Program-made: the position numbers and the translations under genes | In this document: one piece after another, positions 18,322 through 25,598 of the stretch | How the letters are laid out: the number at the start of each line of letters is the position of its first letter | Numbering within the stretch: position 1 is the stretch's first letter | Source of the DNA: Atopobiaceae bacterium | GTDB taxonomy: Bacteria > Actinomycetota > Coriobacteriia > Coriobacteriales > Atopobiaceae | Reading direction: 5' to 3' | DNA: 64,000 nt | NCBI GenBank assembly: GCA_017513965.1 | Contig: JAFWMI010000093.1 | Span: 1-64,000, forward strand | The notes under the pieces: model-generated | Seen by the model: only the letters and a program-made list of their open reading frames with translations | What the model was told of the DNA's origin: nothing | The model's database searches: none

Positions 18322-18676
18322 AGAGGTAGTCAGTACACCAGTTCGCTTCTCGCGCGCTGGGCGAGGAAACACGGCGTCCGGCTCTCCGTCGGCAGGACCG
18401 GAAGCTGCCACGACAACGCGGTCGCGGAATCCTTCTTTGGCAGCCTGAAAAACGAGTGGTACCACAGGTTCACGTTCAAGACCAGGAGCGAGGCCAGGAT
18501 GTCCGTGATCTGGTACATAGAGTCGTTCTACAACAGGATGCGGCCGCACTCGAGCGTCGGCTGGATGAGGCCGGCCGAGCTGATGGGCGAGTTCTTCGAG
18601 AGGTTCGAGTCAGGCCTGGAGGAGGTGCAGCTGGCGGCGTGATTTCCTGAGATTTTCGTGTCCGAAATCTTGACAC
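18313..18676 (+). pseudogene. C-terminal part of a second IS3-family OrfB transposase with its right end
   Basis: On the plus strand SSDRGSQYTSSLLARWARKH begins at the palindrome and runs to TGA at 18640-18642, including GSCHDNAVAESFFGSLKNEW with the catalytic Glu and YNRMRPHSSVGWMRPAE near the end. It is of a different subgroup from the minus-strand fragment. Bases 18643-18676 finish with CGTGTCCGAAATCTTGACA, a typical IS3-family terminus, so the right end of this second element is intact while its left part is gone. It lies just behind orfA of the first element. Confidence 0.8.
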
Positions 18677-18679
18677 CGC

Positions 18680-19057
18680 TCACACCTTCCTCTCCATGGG
18701 GACGGGCTCGGCCTTCGGGTTCGGGCCACGCTGCTTCCTGCTGCCCGGCGCAAGCTCGTCGATCCAGTCGCAGAGCGTCTGCCGGCCCCTGGGATAGCCC
18801 AGTGCCCGCATCGTCCTGGAGAGGCTCCTGCCATGCTCGAGGTAGTGGTCGACGGCGGCCCGCATCTGGCCGTCGCTGTACTTGGACTGCCGCGTTCCCT
18901 TTCCCTCGGGAATCACACCGGTCGACTCGTACTCCTTCCACCACAGCCTCAGCGTCGCCCTGTTGGGGTAGCCGAGCTCGGCGATCGTGTCGGCGTAGCT
19001 GTGGCCGTACTTGATGAAGGTCTCTTTCGCGATCCTTCTCTGCTCCGTGCAGAACAT
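18680..19057 (-). CDS. IS3-family OrfA (helix-turn-helix transposase subunit)
   Basis: A 125-residue OrfA starting at MFCTEQRRIAKETFIKYG, with AAGGAGGA six bases upstream. It contains two helix-turn-helix units: ADTIAELGYPNRATLRLWW in the first half and SRTMRALGYPRGRQTLCDWI in the second. It ends at MERKV with TGA where the frameshift into orfB would normally be, directly before the second IS end. Without an intact orfB it cannot support transposition. Confidence 0.82.
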   Translation of the reverse strand: MFCTEQRRIAKETFIKYGHSYADTIAELGYPNRATLRLWWKEYESTGVIPEGKGTRQSKYSDGQMRAAVDHYLEHGRSLSRTMRALGYPRGRQTLCDWIDELAPGSRKQRGPNPKAEPVPMERKV

Positions 19058-19109
19058 GCCGATGTCCTCCTTGTCCCATTTCCGGTCCAAGTTCTCCACC
19101 GCAGTCCCC

Positions 19110-19511
19110 TTGGTGAGATTTTCGGTGGCAATACCAGAAGGACTGCTGGACGACTTTGATGCCTGTGTGGCGCGGCGGGGCACATCGACCAATAGGTCGG
19201 AGGTTATACGCGACCTCATGCGCGAGAAGCTTGTGGAGGAGGTTGTGGGAGATCCAGACGTCGAGGTGGTTGGCTCAATTACCATGGTGTACGACCATCA
19301 CACGCCGGACTTGTCTCACAAGCTCGACAACATCCAGCATCAGCACTTGGCTCAGGTGGTTTCTACCATGCACGTGCACTTGGATCATCACAACTGTTTG
19401 GAAATCCTTACCGTACGCGCAACGCACCAGGCAGTTCGCGAGCTTGCGGACTGCCTGTTGGGTACCAAGGGCGTACGCCATGGCAAGCTCGTGTGTACCA
19501 CGGTGTCGTGA
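19110..19511 (+). CDS. nikR: Second NikR, first codons replaced by IS sequence
   Basis: From the fifth codon (LVRFSVAIPE) onward this copy is colinear with the nikR at 9059, including the nickel ligands (MHVHLDHHNC), with scattered substitutions. The original start and promoter are lost: the IS3 right end abuts TTGGTGAGA directly. TTG at 19110 or GTG at 19113 could start translation, or the open frame running back into the IS (to ATG 19011) could make a fusion. No good ribosome binding site is seen before 19110. It may therefore be silent. It is followed by the second lipoprotein gene. Confidence 0.8.
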   Translation: MVRFSVAIPEGLLDDFDACVARRGTSTNRSEVIRDLMREKLVEEVVGDPDVEVVGSITMVYDHHTPDLSHKLDNIQHQHLAQVVSTMHVHLDHHNCLEILTVRATHQAVRELADCLLGTKGVRHGKLVCTTVS

Positions 19512-19550
19512 AAAAGCGAGCGTGGCATATTTAACGCGGAACCAAGGCAA

Positions 19551-19556
19551 TATAAT
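19551..19556 (+). promoter_or_regulatory. -10 box of the second lipoprotein gene
   Basis: TATAAT 48 bases before the start codon, in the same context as the TATAAT at 10326 before copy 1. This gene therefore keeps its own promoter although the nikR in front of it was damaged. Confidence 0.5.
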
Positions 19557-19604
19557 ATAAGAGCATAGGCTCAACATATATCCAAACGATGAAGGGAGCC
19601 AATA

Positions 19605-20285
19605 ATGAGACACTCAACCAAGACTATAACTGCGATGACCCTCGCGCTGTCGCTTGCGATACCGTTGGCGGCATGCGGAGGACAGACGACACAAAACGGG
19701 GATTCGGTACCGGTGGCAAGCGAGCAAACAAACGCAACGACAGCTTCCATAGACGTCTCGGCCTGGAAGACCTTTGGCGATGCGTTGGCAGCCAAGTCTG
19801 AGGATGGTACCAGCACCGCAGCTTGGGACGAGCATCACTATGTAACCGTATTCCAGGCTGGAGACGCGACGGTGCGCGTAGTGGTTAAGATGACCCCCGA
19901 GGTCTATGCAAAGATAGCCGATTTGGATGCCTCAAAGGACGACTACGAAAAGAAGTTTGCCGAGGTGGTTGGTGGCCTCGAGCTGGAGAGCGCTGAGGAC
20001 ATTACGGGTGACCAGATTCCCCAGGATCAGCTCGACGCGCATGTGGGCAAGACGGGGCAAGACCTCCTCGATGCGGGCTTTACGTTCCAGAGCTACTACA
20101 TGAATGGTGGCGAGGAGACGGGTGCCACGATGCAAAAAGGTTACTTCGCCTACAACGTAACGTTTGAGACGACCGTGGACGAAGACAAAACCGAGGACGA
20201 GGGCGAGGCCATAAAGGGTGCGACCATTACGGCGATGGAGTGTGCCGGCGGCGCGGACTCGGCGGTAGATATTTCAGCGCTCTAG
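19605..20285 (+). CDS. Lipoprotein of unknown function, copy 2
   Basis: A 226-residue paralogue of the lipoprotein at 10378. The signal peptide ends at PLAAC with Cys24; the mature part has VSAWKTFGDALAAKSEDG, RVVVKMTPEVYAKIADLD and a DEGEAIKGATITAMECAGG end. Identity with copy 1 is high over the entire mature domain. The ribosome binding site (GAAGGGAG) and upstream bases are conserved. The function is unknown. The shared nikR neighbour suggests that both derive from duplication of a nikR-lipoprotein segment; the AIM24 gene between them at the first locus is absent here. Confidence 0.85.
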   Translation: MRHSTKTITAMTLALSLAIPLAACGGQTTQNGDSVPVASEQTNATTASIDVSAWKTFGDALAAKSEDGTSTAAWDEHHYVTVFQAGDATVRVVVKMTPEVYAKIADLDASKDDYEKKFAEVVGGLELESAEDITGDQIPQDQLDAHVGKTGQDLLDAGFTFQSYYMNGGEETGATMQKGYFAYNVTFETTVDEDKTEDEGEAIKGATITAMECAGGADSAVDISAL

Positions 20286-20320
20286 TTTTGTCAAAAGGGG
20301 CGAGACCCCTTTTGACAAAA
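20286..20320 (+). terminator. Terminator hairpin
   Basis: TTTTGTCAAAAGGGG pairs perfectly with its complement 20306-20320 around CGAGA, directly after the lipoprotein stop codon. The A/T-rich outer stem would allow termination in both directions. Confidence 0.8.
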
Positions 20321-20394
20321 CATGCCGTGCCTTGGGCGGAGGACGTAACCACAATGGCGTCCTCCGCCCGCTACCCCACGTATAGTTCCCAGCA

Positions 20395-20667
20395 TTTTGT
20401 GCGGACTTTGCCTGTTTCGAAGATACGACCGCCTTCAAGCTCTTCATGGGAGACACGGGCCTTTTGCTCTCGCAGGTCATGCAGGCCACGCCCGAGATGA
20501 GTGACGCATTGCTGCACGCGCTCGTTACGGGGCGGCTGGGGGGTTAACCTCGGCATGGTGATGGAGAACGCGGTGGCGAAGGTGGTGCGGAGTCGTACGT
20601 CTTCACATCCAAGGGTCTCTCGCGTGAGGGAAACCTAACCTACGTGCCCTTGCACATGGCCATGTGA
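20395..20667 (+). pseudogene. Remnant of a DUF4143 ATPase
   Basis: Only the C-terminal part survives. One frame reads FKLFMGDTGLLLSQVMQATP and on to ALVTGRLG; after a six-G run the sense moves to another frame (VNLGMVMENAVAKVV), and the end LTYVPLHMAM with TGA at 20665 looks like the normal C-terminus of these ATPases. The N-terminal ATPase part is missing. It is related to, but not a copy of, the intact protein at 753-2099. Confidence 0.7.
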
Positions 20668-20862
20668 CTTTAGTGAGAACTTCGTACGAAGTTGCCGAGG
20701 GCGGGCATATCCCTCACTTCTCATGAGTCTAACGCTCAGTGTCTGAGGCGGCAGCTATGCGCCATCAACAAGCGCTTAGTGCTACAATATATCAGTTATT
20801 GTCTTGCTTGCATGAGGCGGCAAGAGGACGAAGGCGCGAAGTGCGCGGGAAAGGAGAAGAAG

Positions 20863-20908
20863 ATGGGCAAAGTGCTGAGGGGGGGGGTCGCTCAGACGCG
20901 CGTTTAGC
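20863..20908 (+). promoter_or_regulatory. Translation start and 9-G run controlling the frame of the next gene
   Basis: An ATG at 20863 has an ideal ribosome binding site (AAAGGAG, six bases upstream). It begins a signal-peptide N-region, MGKVLRGG, but a run of nine G (20879-20887) puts it out of frame with the rest, stopping at 20907. With eight G the frame reads on as SLRRAFSVMLGAVLAFAILP, a complete signal peptide. The run is thus a candidate slipped-strand switch. Confidence 0.7.
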
Positions 20909-22783
20909 GTGATGCTGGGCGCCGTTCTCGCGTTCGCCATACTGCCAGGGATGGCATTGGCGGGGGAGAATGAACGCGTCGTTGAGGGGATTGGCGTGAG
21001 CGCGATAAGTGGCCCCTCAAATTTGGCTGCGTGGGAGTACGTGTACTTCGGCACCTACGACGGCCAGCCGGTTCGGTATCGCGTACTTGCGAGTGACGAA
21101 GTGTACGGCAACACCGTCGGTTCGTCGTTGCTGCTCGACAGCGACAAGGCCATTAAGAAGATGGCGTTCAAGGCGGATGGTTCAACCGATCAGTGGGCTG
21201 AGAGTGACGCACGCACGTGGCTGAACGGGGAATTCCTGAACTCGAGCTTTACCGATGTAGAAAACCATGCGATTCTGGCTAGCAAGAAGGACGCGGAAGC
21301 CAACATCGATCTTGGGGAAGGGTATTTGGGTACCGACGCCGCGGTTGACGACAAGGTGTTCTTGCTGGGTGTGCAAGAACTCGTAGAGAGATATGGCTAT
21401 CTGGGCAACAACGATAACGATAACGCGATCACCTTCAACAAGGAGTCTGTCGGCGATGACGGCAAGTGGCTCCTGCGCTCCTCGGTCAAGGACCCTGATT
21501 ACCCAAATGATAAGACGGCTCTAGGCTGGCAGAACAGCTGGGGAGGAGGAGTCGGTCTGGTGCAGCCGAATGCCGATGACTGGGCTGTCGCACCAGCCCT
21601 GAACGTTGGCACCGACTCGGTGGTGTATACCACGAAAGTAAAAGGCAGCGATGCCATCGAGCACTCGCTGACGCTTCTCGACCGTAATATGGCCGTCGAG
21701 GTGACCGGAGAGGTCGTGAAGAAGGGGTCCGTCGTGAGCGTGCCGTATAAGGCTACGGGTGACATTACGCAAGCTTCGGTGGCAGTCGTACGCACGCATG
21801 GCCCGTCAAGCGATCTCCTGCTCTATGCGAAACTGGGTAATGCGGCTGAGGGTACGGCGAGCTTCGAGCTTCCGGCAGACTACGATGCTACTACCGACAA
21901 GGTGTTGCTCTTGGCAGAGCGCATCACCTCAGACGAAAAGCAGACCGACTACGCAAGCCAGCCGGTAGAGATAGAGCCCAAGGACGCAACGTATGGGCTT
22001 TCCGTAACAGCTGATCCGGCAGAGGGTGGTACGGTTGACCCCGTGAATGGCACATACACTGCGGGAACGGCAGTGGCGCTTAAGGCTATCGCAAAGAGTG
22101 GCTACACCTTCTTAAACTGGGAGGTTACCTCTGGCGATGCTACGATTGCCGACGTGAAGGCTGCGAGTACGACGCTCACTATGGGCGAGGCGGATGCTGC
22201 CGTGGTTGCGCATTTTGAAAAAGAGTCCACCACCGTCGCCAAGGCGTCCAGGCCCTCCACGGAGGCCCACGCCGCCAAGGGCACCATCGACGTGAGCTGG
22301 AAGGCCGTCTCCGGCGCCAAGACCTACCAGCTCCAGTGGCGCGCCGCCGGCGGCAAGTGGACCACCAAGACGGTCAAGGGCCGCAAATACACCATCACCG
22401 GCCTCAAGCGCGGAACCCTCTATCAGGTCCGCGTGCGCGGCGCATCCGGCTCGGTGAAGGGCGCCTGGTCCAAAGCCTCCTGCCGCTGGCTGCAGAGCGC
22501 CTCGTCGGTGAGGGCCGCGACCGGCAAGAAGTCCGGCACGCTCAAGGTGAGCTGGGCAAAGGACGCCAAGGCCAACGCTGGCTTCCGCGTGTACGTCTAC
22601 GCGAAGAAGGGCGGCAAGGTCGTGAAGACCGTAGACGTCGCCAAGGGAAAGACGTTCGCCACCATCAAGGGCCTCAAGGCGGGCAAGGCCTACTACGTGC
22701 GCGTGAGGCCGTACCGCAAGGCCTCCGGCACCACCTACGCCGGTGCCATCAGCGGCTACCGCACCGCCAAGGCCGCCAAGTAG
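20909..22783 (+). CDS. Secreted or surface protein with DUF6273-like, InlB-type repeat and two FN3 domains
   Basis: As called from GTG 20909 the product is 624 residues. Residues 1-20 are the hydrophobic half of a signal peptide (see the G run at 20879). Residues 25-250 resemble DUF6273 (YVYFGTYDGQPVRYRVL, ARTWLNGEFLNSSF, NSWGGGVGLVQPN). Residues 365-435 are a divergent InlB B-type repeat (DPVNGTYTAGTAVALKAIAK). Residues 440-624 are two fibronectin type III modules rich in Lys, with SWKAVSGAKTYQLQW and GTLYQVRVRG. The last module block uses almost only G or C in third positions, unlike the front. There is no sorting signal, so the Lys-rich end may bind the cell wall by charge. Confidence 0.75.
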   Translation: MMLGAVLAFAILPGMALAGENERVVEGIGVSAISGPSNLAAWEYVYFGTYDGQPVRYRVLASDEVYGNTVGSSLLLDSDKAIKKMAFKADGSTDQWAESDARTWLNGEFLNSSFTDVENHAILASKKDAEANIDLGEGYLGTDAAVDDKVFLLGVQELVERYGYLGNNDNDNAITFNKESVGDDGKWLLRSSVKDPDYPNDKTALGWQNSWGGGVGLVQPNADDWAVAPALNVGTDSVVYTTKVKGSDAIEHSLTLLDRNMAVEVTGEVVKKGSVVSVPYKATGDITQASVAVVRTHGPSSDLLLYAKLGNAAEGTASFELPADYDATTDKVLLLAERITSDEKQTDYASQPVEIEPKDATYGLSVTADPAEGGTVDPVNGTYTAGTAVALKAIAKSGYTFLNWEVTSGDATIADVKAASTTLTMGEADAAVVAHFEKESTTVAKASRPSTEAHAAKGTIDVSWKAVSGAKTYQLQWRAAGGKWTTKTVKGRKYTITGLKRGTLYQVRVRGASGSVKGAWSKASCRWLQSASSVRAATGKKSGTLKVSWAKDAKANAGFRVYVYAKKGGKVVKTVDVAKGKTFATIKGLKAGKAYYVRVRPYRKASGTTYAGAISGYRTAKAAK

Positions 22784-23203
22784 CGGCCACCAGTAACAGT
22801 TACCCGTGGCAGAACCAGGGGCCCGTCGCGTCCGCGGCGGGCCCCGTTGAGCGAGTGCGCATTAACGATGAGCGCGCTGCGGTCGTGCTCGGTCGCCTCC
22901 GCGAGGTCGGGCATCCTGTTGTACAGGTCCAACGACATCTCAATCCCAGTTCCTGTCTCCCTTGTATTTCGTGGTGTCCGATGGGAGCACGGCGCCATGC
23001 CTTATGAGGAAACAACCCAAAAGGCATATGGCATGCTGTCGACGGGCAAGCAAGGACGGCATAAGGACAAGCCGGAAAGCGGTCGCGCCAACGCGACGGG
23101 CAGGGCGTTCCGTGAGGCGGGTCCCGCGCCAAGTGGCGCTACCCCGTCCATATCCTCAAGGCGAGCCGGTATCGGTTGAAACCGAGTTCGACGCTTCACA
23201 GTT
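22784..23203. other. Gene-poor spacer with one strong hairpin
   Basis: A G+C-rich hairpin at 22818-22845 (GGGGCCCGTCGC paired with its complement) follows the secreted protein gene and may end its transcript, although no T run follows. The rest has short open frames in both directions but none with a convincing start, composition or family. It may be decayed DNA at the edge of the tRNA-Glu island. Confidence 0.45.
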
Positions 23204-23227
23204 TGGTGCCCCCAGCGGGAATCGAAC
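23204..23227. repeat. Copy of the tRNA-Glu 3' end (putative attachment site)
   Basis: Twenty-four bases, beginning TGGTGCCCCCAGCGGGA, match the T-arm and acceptor end of the tRNA-Glu gene at 27514-27537 with one mismatch and in the same orientation. The rest of the tRNA is absent. This is the pattern left by integration at a tRNA gene and would mark the far end of an island covering 23204-27537. Confidence 0.65.
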
Positions 23228-23228
23228 T

Positions 23229-24530
23229 TCAGAGCTGTTCGAGAAATCGCCTGCAGTTTGCACCTATCTCGCGTATGAGCGCTGGACCGACTTGCTCGAT
23301 TCCAGCCAAATGCGCTTTGCTTGCGCTGTTCAGGACCACCTGAAGTGCTGAGGGTATTTCCGTTGCCATACGTTCGGCAGCGGACGCAATCCATTCGCGT
23401 GTTATGCCAGCAGTTATGAGGTTTGCGTCGCGTGATAGCCGTTCAAGGTGCCTGCCACTGAGCAATCCAAAGCGGTTCTCGCCTCCTATGGACATGGCGG
23501 CTCTCAATGGCTTTCTACGCCTTGGAGAGAGTGACTGGTAAGGTGCTATGGATGCGATGTCGTACAGGGGAGCAAGGAGAGCGGTGTCTCCAGTACCTAA
23601 GAGCACGGAGTAGTTCTTGGCGTGCGCGTCGGTGGCTCCCATAAGATAGTTGAATAACAGGTACAGGACAAAGAGCTGCAGGTTGCGGGGTGCATTGGCG
23701 TTGGTTGTGCCGAGTAGCGAAAGCACATCGGGAGAGGAAGGACCACCCTGCTCGGCATACTTGCGACTTGGGTCGATGCTGAGGGCCTGACACAGATCCT
23801 CTTGATGTATCCTGACGACCGTCCCGTCCTCATCAAAGATGCGGTCGTATCTCTGGATGGAGACCGCATGCTCGGATCCAAACGTAAGGTATTTGACTTG
23901 AGCTGCGGGTAGCCCCATCTGTGCAGCTACGCTCTGGCAGAGGTATTCATCGAGGGCCTGGTTGACGTATCCAGTGACGCCGGGTTTGAGAATGTGGGTC
24001 GTGGGCTCGGAGCCCTCACATTCATACCATCGTCCATCTTGGTATCTGAGGGCCATCTTTGACTGCGCACCACCCAGAGACCACCGACCTGAGCGACCTG
24101 TTTCCCACGGGCTTGAGGCACGTTCTCTCAGAAGGTGCAGCCGCTTCTCAAGGTCGGAGTCGGACAGCTCAGCGAGATTACCGGGCCTGCTCTCTACAAG
24201 ATGGGTGGCGTCTTCTAGTACGAGCTGGACGGCGCCGGGACAGTCGAGGCCAATGTGAGAAAGCAAGGCAAAAGGATTCTCGCTAGAGCAGTTATAGCGA
24301 TTCGCGATGTCTGCGCGTACGGTCGGATCGTCTGGCAGGAGTCCCATCAGGTAGGGACGTATGACGCGCTGTGAGTACTTGATGGGTGCGATAGGCATGG
24401 ATAGGGATACAGGAGGACCCGAGTAGGAGGGGTCGTATGCAAAGCTCAGCGCCCCATCCGCGTCTTGCAGAACATGTCCCGCAAACGTGCCGGCAATGAA
24501 AAGCAGAAGCGTGCGATAGCGACCTCTCAT
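23229..24530 (-). CDS. hipA: HipA family toxin kinase
   Basis: A 433-residue protein of the HipA serine/threonine kinase family, toxins that in the best-known case phosphorylate glutamyl-tRNA synthetase and cause dormancy. The N-terminal subdomain is followed by SLGGAQSKMALRY (nucleotide-binding), the catalytic loop in GATDAHAKNYS with the active Asp, and LAPLYDIASI, the metal-binding Asp motif. All key residues seem present. Its ATG overlaps the hipB stop as ATGA, so the two are coupled. It ends one base from the tRNA-derived repeat, consistent with being cargo of an island inserted at tRNA-Glu. Confidence 0.88.
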   Translation of the reverse strand: MRGRYRTLLLFIAGTFAGHVLQDADGALSFAYDPSYSGPPVSLSMPIAPIKYSQRVIRPYLMGLLPDDPTVRADIANRYNCSSENPFALLSHIGLDCPGAVQLVLEDATHLVESRPGNLAELSDSDLEKRLHLLRERASSPWETGRSGRWSLGGAQSKMALRYQDGRWYECEGSEPTTHILKPGVTGYVNQALDEYLCQSVAAQMGLPAAQVKYLTFGSEHAVSIQRYDRIFDEDGTVVRIHQEDLCQALSIDPSRKYAEQGGPSSPDVLSLLGTTNANAPRNLQLFVLYLLFNYLMGATDAHAKNYSVLLGTGDTALLAPLYDIASIAPYQSLSPRRRKPLRAAMSIGGENRFGLLSGRHLERLSRDANLITAGITREWIASAAERMATEIPSALQVVLNSASKAHLAGIEQVGPALIREIGANCRRFLEQL

Positions 24531-24832
24531 GGCAGGAGTCCCCATCTGTCTGCATCAAGAGTTCCCGTTGCGGCCAGCTTGACCAAGCGATTTACGTTCG
24601 CTTCCTTGTTGGGCTCGGCGTCCCAAACGCAAACGTCCAGGTGAGCGCCCAACGCTGAGAGGAGCGCTACCAGCCTGTCCAAGCTCAGGTTGTTGAGCTC
24701 GCCTTTCTCGACCGCATAGACGGTCCGCAGCGGTATACCCGAATTGCGAGAGAGCTCCTTGCGACTGAGGCCACGCGACTCTCTGAGTGATTTTACGAGG
24801 GCGCCAGCCTCGGCGGAAGTGGTTATCCGCAT
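24527..24832 (-). CDS. hipB: HipB-like antitoxin, XRE family DNA-binding protein
   Basis: A 101-residue protein with an N-terminal helix-turn-helix (LVKSLRESRGLSRKELSRNS then RTVYAVEKGE) typical of XRE/HipB repressors. It should bind and neutralise HipA and repress the pair. ATG at 24832 has AGGAAAGGA just upstream. The open frame extends further but that part looks random. Two identical palindromes directly before the gene (24850-24893) are the likely operators. Confidence 0.87.
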   Translation of the reverse strand: MRITTSAEAGALVKSLRESRGLSRKELSRNSGIPLRTVYAVEKGELNNLSLDRLVALLSALGAHLDVCVWDAEPNKEANVNRLVKLAATGTLDADRWGLLP

Positions 24833-24849
24833 GTTTGGTCCTTTCCTAA

Positions 24850-24893
24850 TTGCAGCATGCTGCAATAGTATCGTAAATTGCAGCATGCTGCAA
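24850..24893. promoter_or_regulatory. Two identical operator palindromes before hipBA
   Basis: TTGCAGCATGCTGCAA occurs at 24850-24865 and again at 24878-24893, centre to centre 28 bases, close to the multi-operator layout of hipBA promoters. Each is a perfect 16-bp palindrome 18 or more bases before the hipB start. Confidence 0.8.
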
Positions 24894-25082
24894 GTTTGGA
24901 GACGGCTAACTTTGAAAGGGTTGTTTCTGCGGGTTGATAAGGCCAAACAGACGATATGACCCGAACCGACGGACCTGGGAGGTCCTGCCGAGATGGTTGA
25001 AAAGGGGCCTCCCATGCCGCACAATGTCTAACTTCTCCACGGTTGGACGGCGCGCGGTGCCACGAGGGACGGGAGGCCCCAG

Positions 25083-25275
25083 ATGAGCAAGGATTCTAGC
25101 ACGAACGGCAAGGACGCGGACGCGAAGGCCGACCCCGGGGCGCGGACCATCTTCGGGATCGACAGCCACGCGAGGACCACCACGGTATGCGCCCTGGTCG
25201 TCGAGACCGGCGAGACCCAGGCCAGGATGTTCCGCGGCAACGACTACGCGGCCATGGCCGGGTGGCGGGAACCAC
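25083..25275 (+). pseudogene. N-terminal fragment of an IS110-family transposase
   Basis: After a charged leader, the sequence TIFGIDSHARTTTVCALVVE and ETGETQARMFRGNDYAAMAG is the start of an IS110-type DEDD transposase with the first catalytic Asp. Similarity stops at about 25270 and the frame ends soon after; the remaining 250 or more residues are gone. The fragment is G+C-rich compared with hipBA beside it. Confidence 0.75.
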
Positions 25276-25598
25276 ACCGGAAGACGGCATCCTCTACCTC
25301 GGTAAACGCGGATGTCCGTAGGCCCTGTAGGGGATGACCTCATCCAAAAACCGGCCACTTATTTGGCTTCGCTCCGCAAACCCCAGATAATTTTTGGCGA
25401 AACTGGCTCCACGGGCACATAAATAGCCGGTTTTTGCGGACCTGCGCACTTGCGCTGCGATGCCTCGCCGCCCGGCCCTTCCCGAGGCCCGCCAAGGCCA
25501 GTCTCAAGTCATCGGCGGTCGTGGTGTATGACAGGCGCACGGCATCTGCCAGGACCTGGGGAGCGTCCTCCGTGGTCACCGAGCCATGCCGACGACCA
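25276..25598. other. Mobile-element debris with a short inverted repeat
   Basis: CAAAAACCGGC at 25345-25355 is mirrored at 25426-25436, with weaker similarity extending inward, so these may be transposon ends brought together. The stretch 25440-25580 has a minus-strand open frame (DLRLALAGLGKGRAARHRSA) that might be a transposase tail, but I cannot assign it. No intact gene is seen. Confidence 0.4.

Larger units (their letters stand above)
17641..19109 (-). mobile_element. IS3-family insertion element, degenerate and invaded by a second IS3 element
   Basis: The element is bounded by inverted ends GGGACTGCGGTGGAGAACTT at 17641 and its complement ending at about 19109. Read on the minus strand it holds orfA (18680-19057), the last third of orfB (17997-18296) and a passenger ORF (17677-17985). 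The front of orfB is missing and in its place lies a reversed piece of another IS3 transposase (18313-18676). The left end interrupts an ABC exporter gene, and the right end is fused to codon 5 of a second nikR, so the insertion was followed by deletion. Bases 17617-17640 (TGTCAAGGACTTTTTTC...) may be the true outer tip, missing on the right. Confidence 0.75.

Noticed and set aside
22756-22998. Minus-strand open frame with LDLYNRMPDLAEATEHDRSA
   Set aside because: It looks somewhat protein-like but overlaps the end of the secreted protein gene and a hairpin, and I could not tie it to any family.
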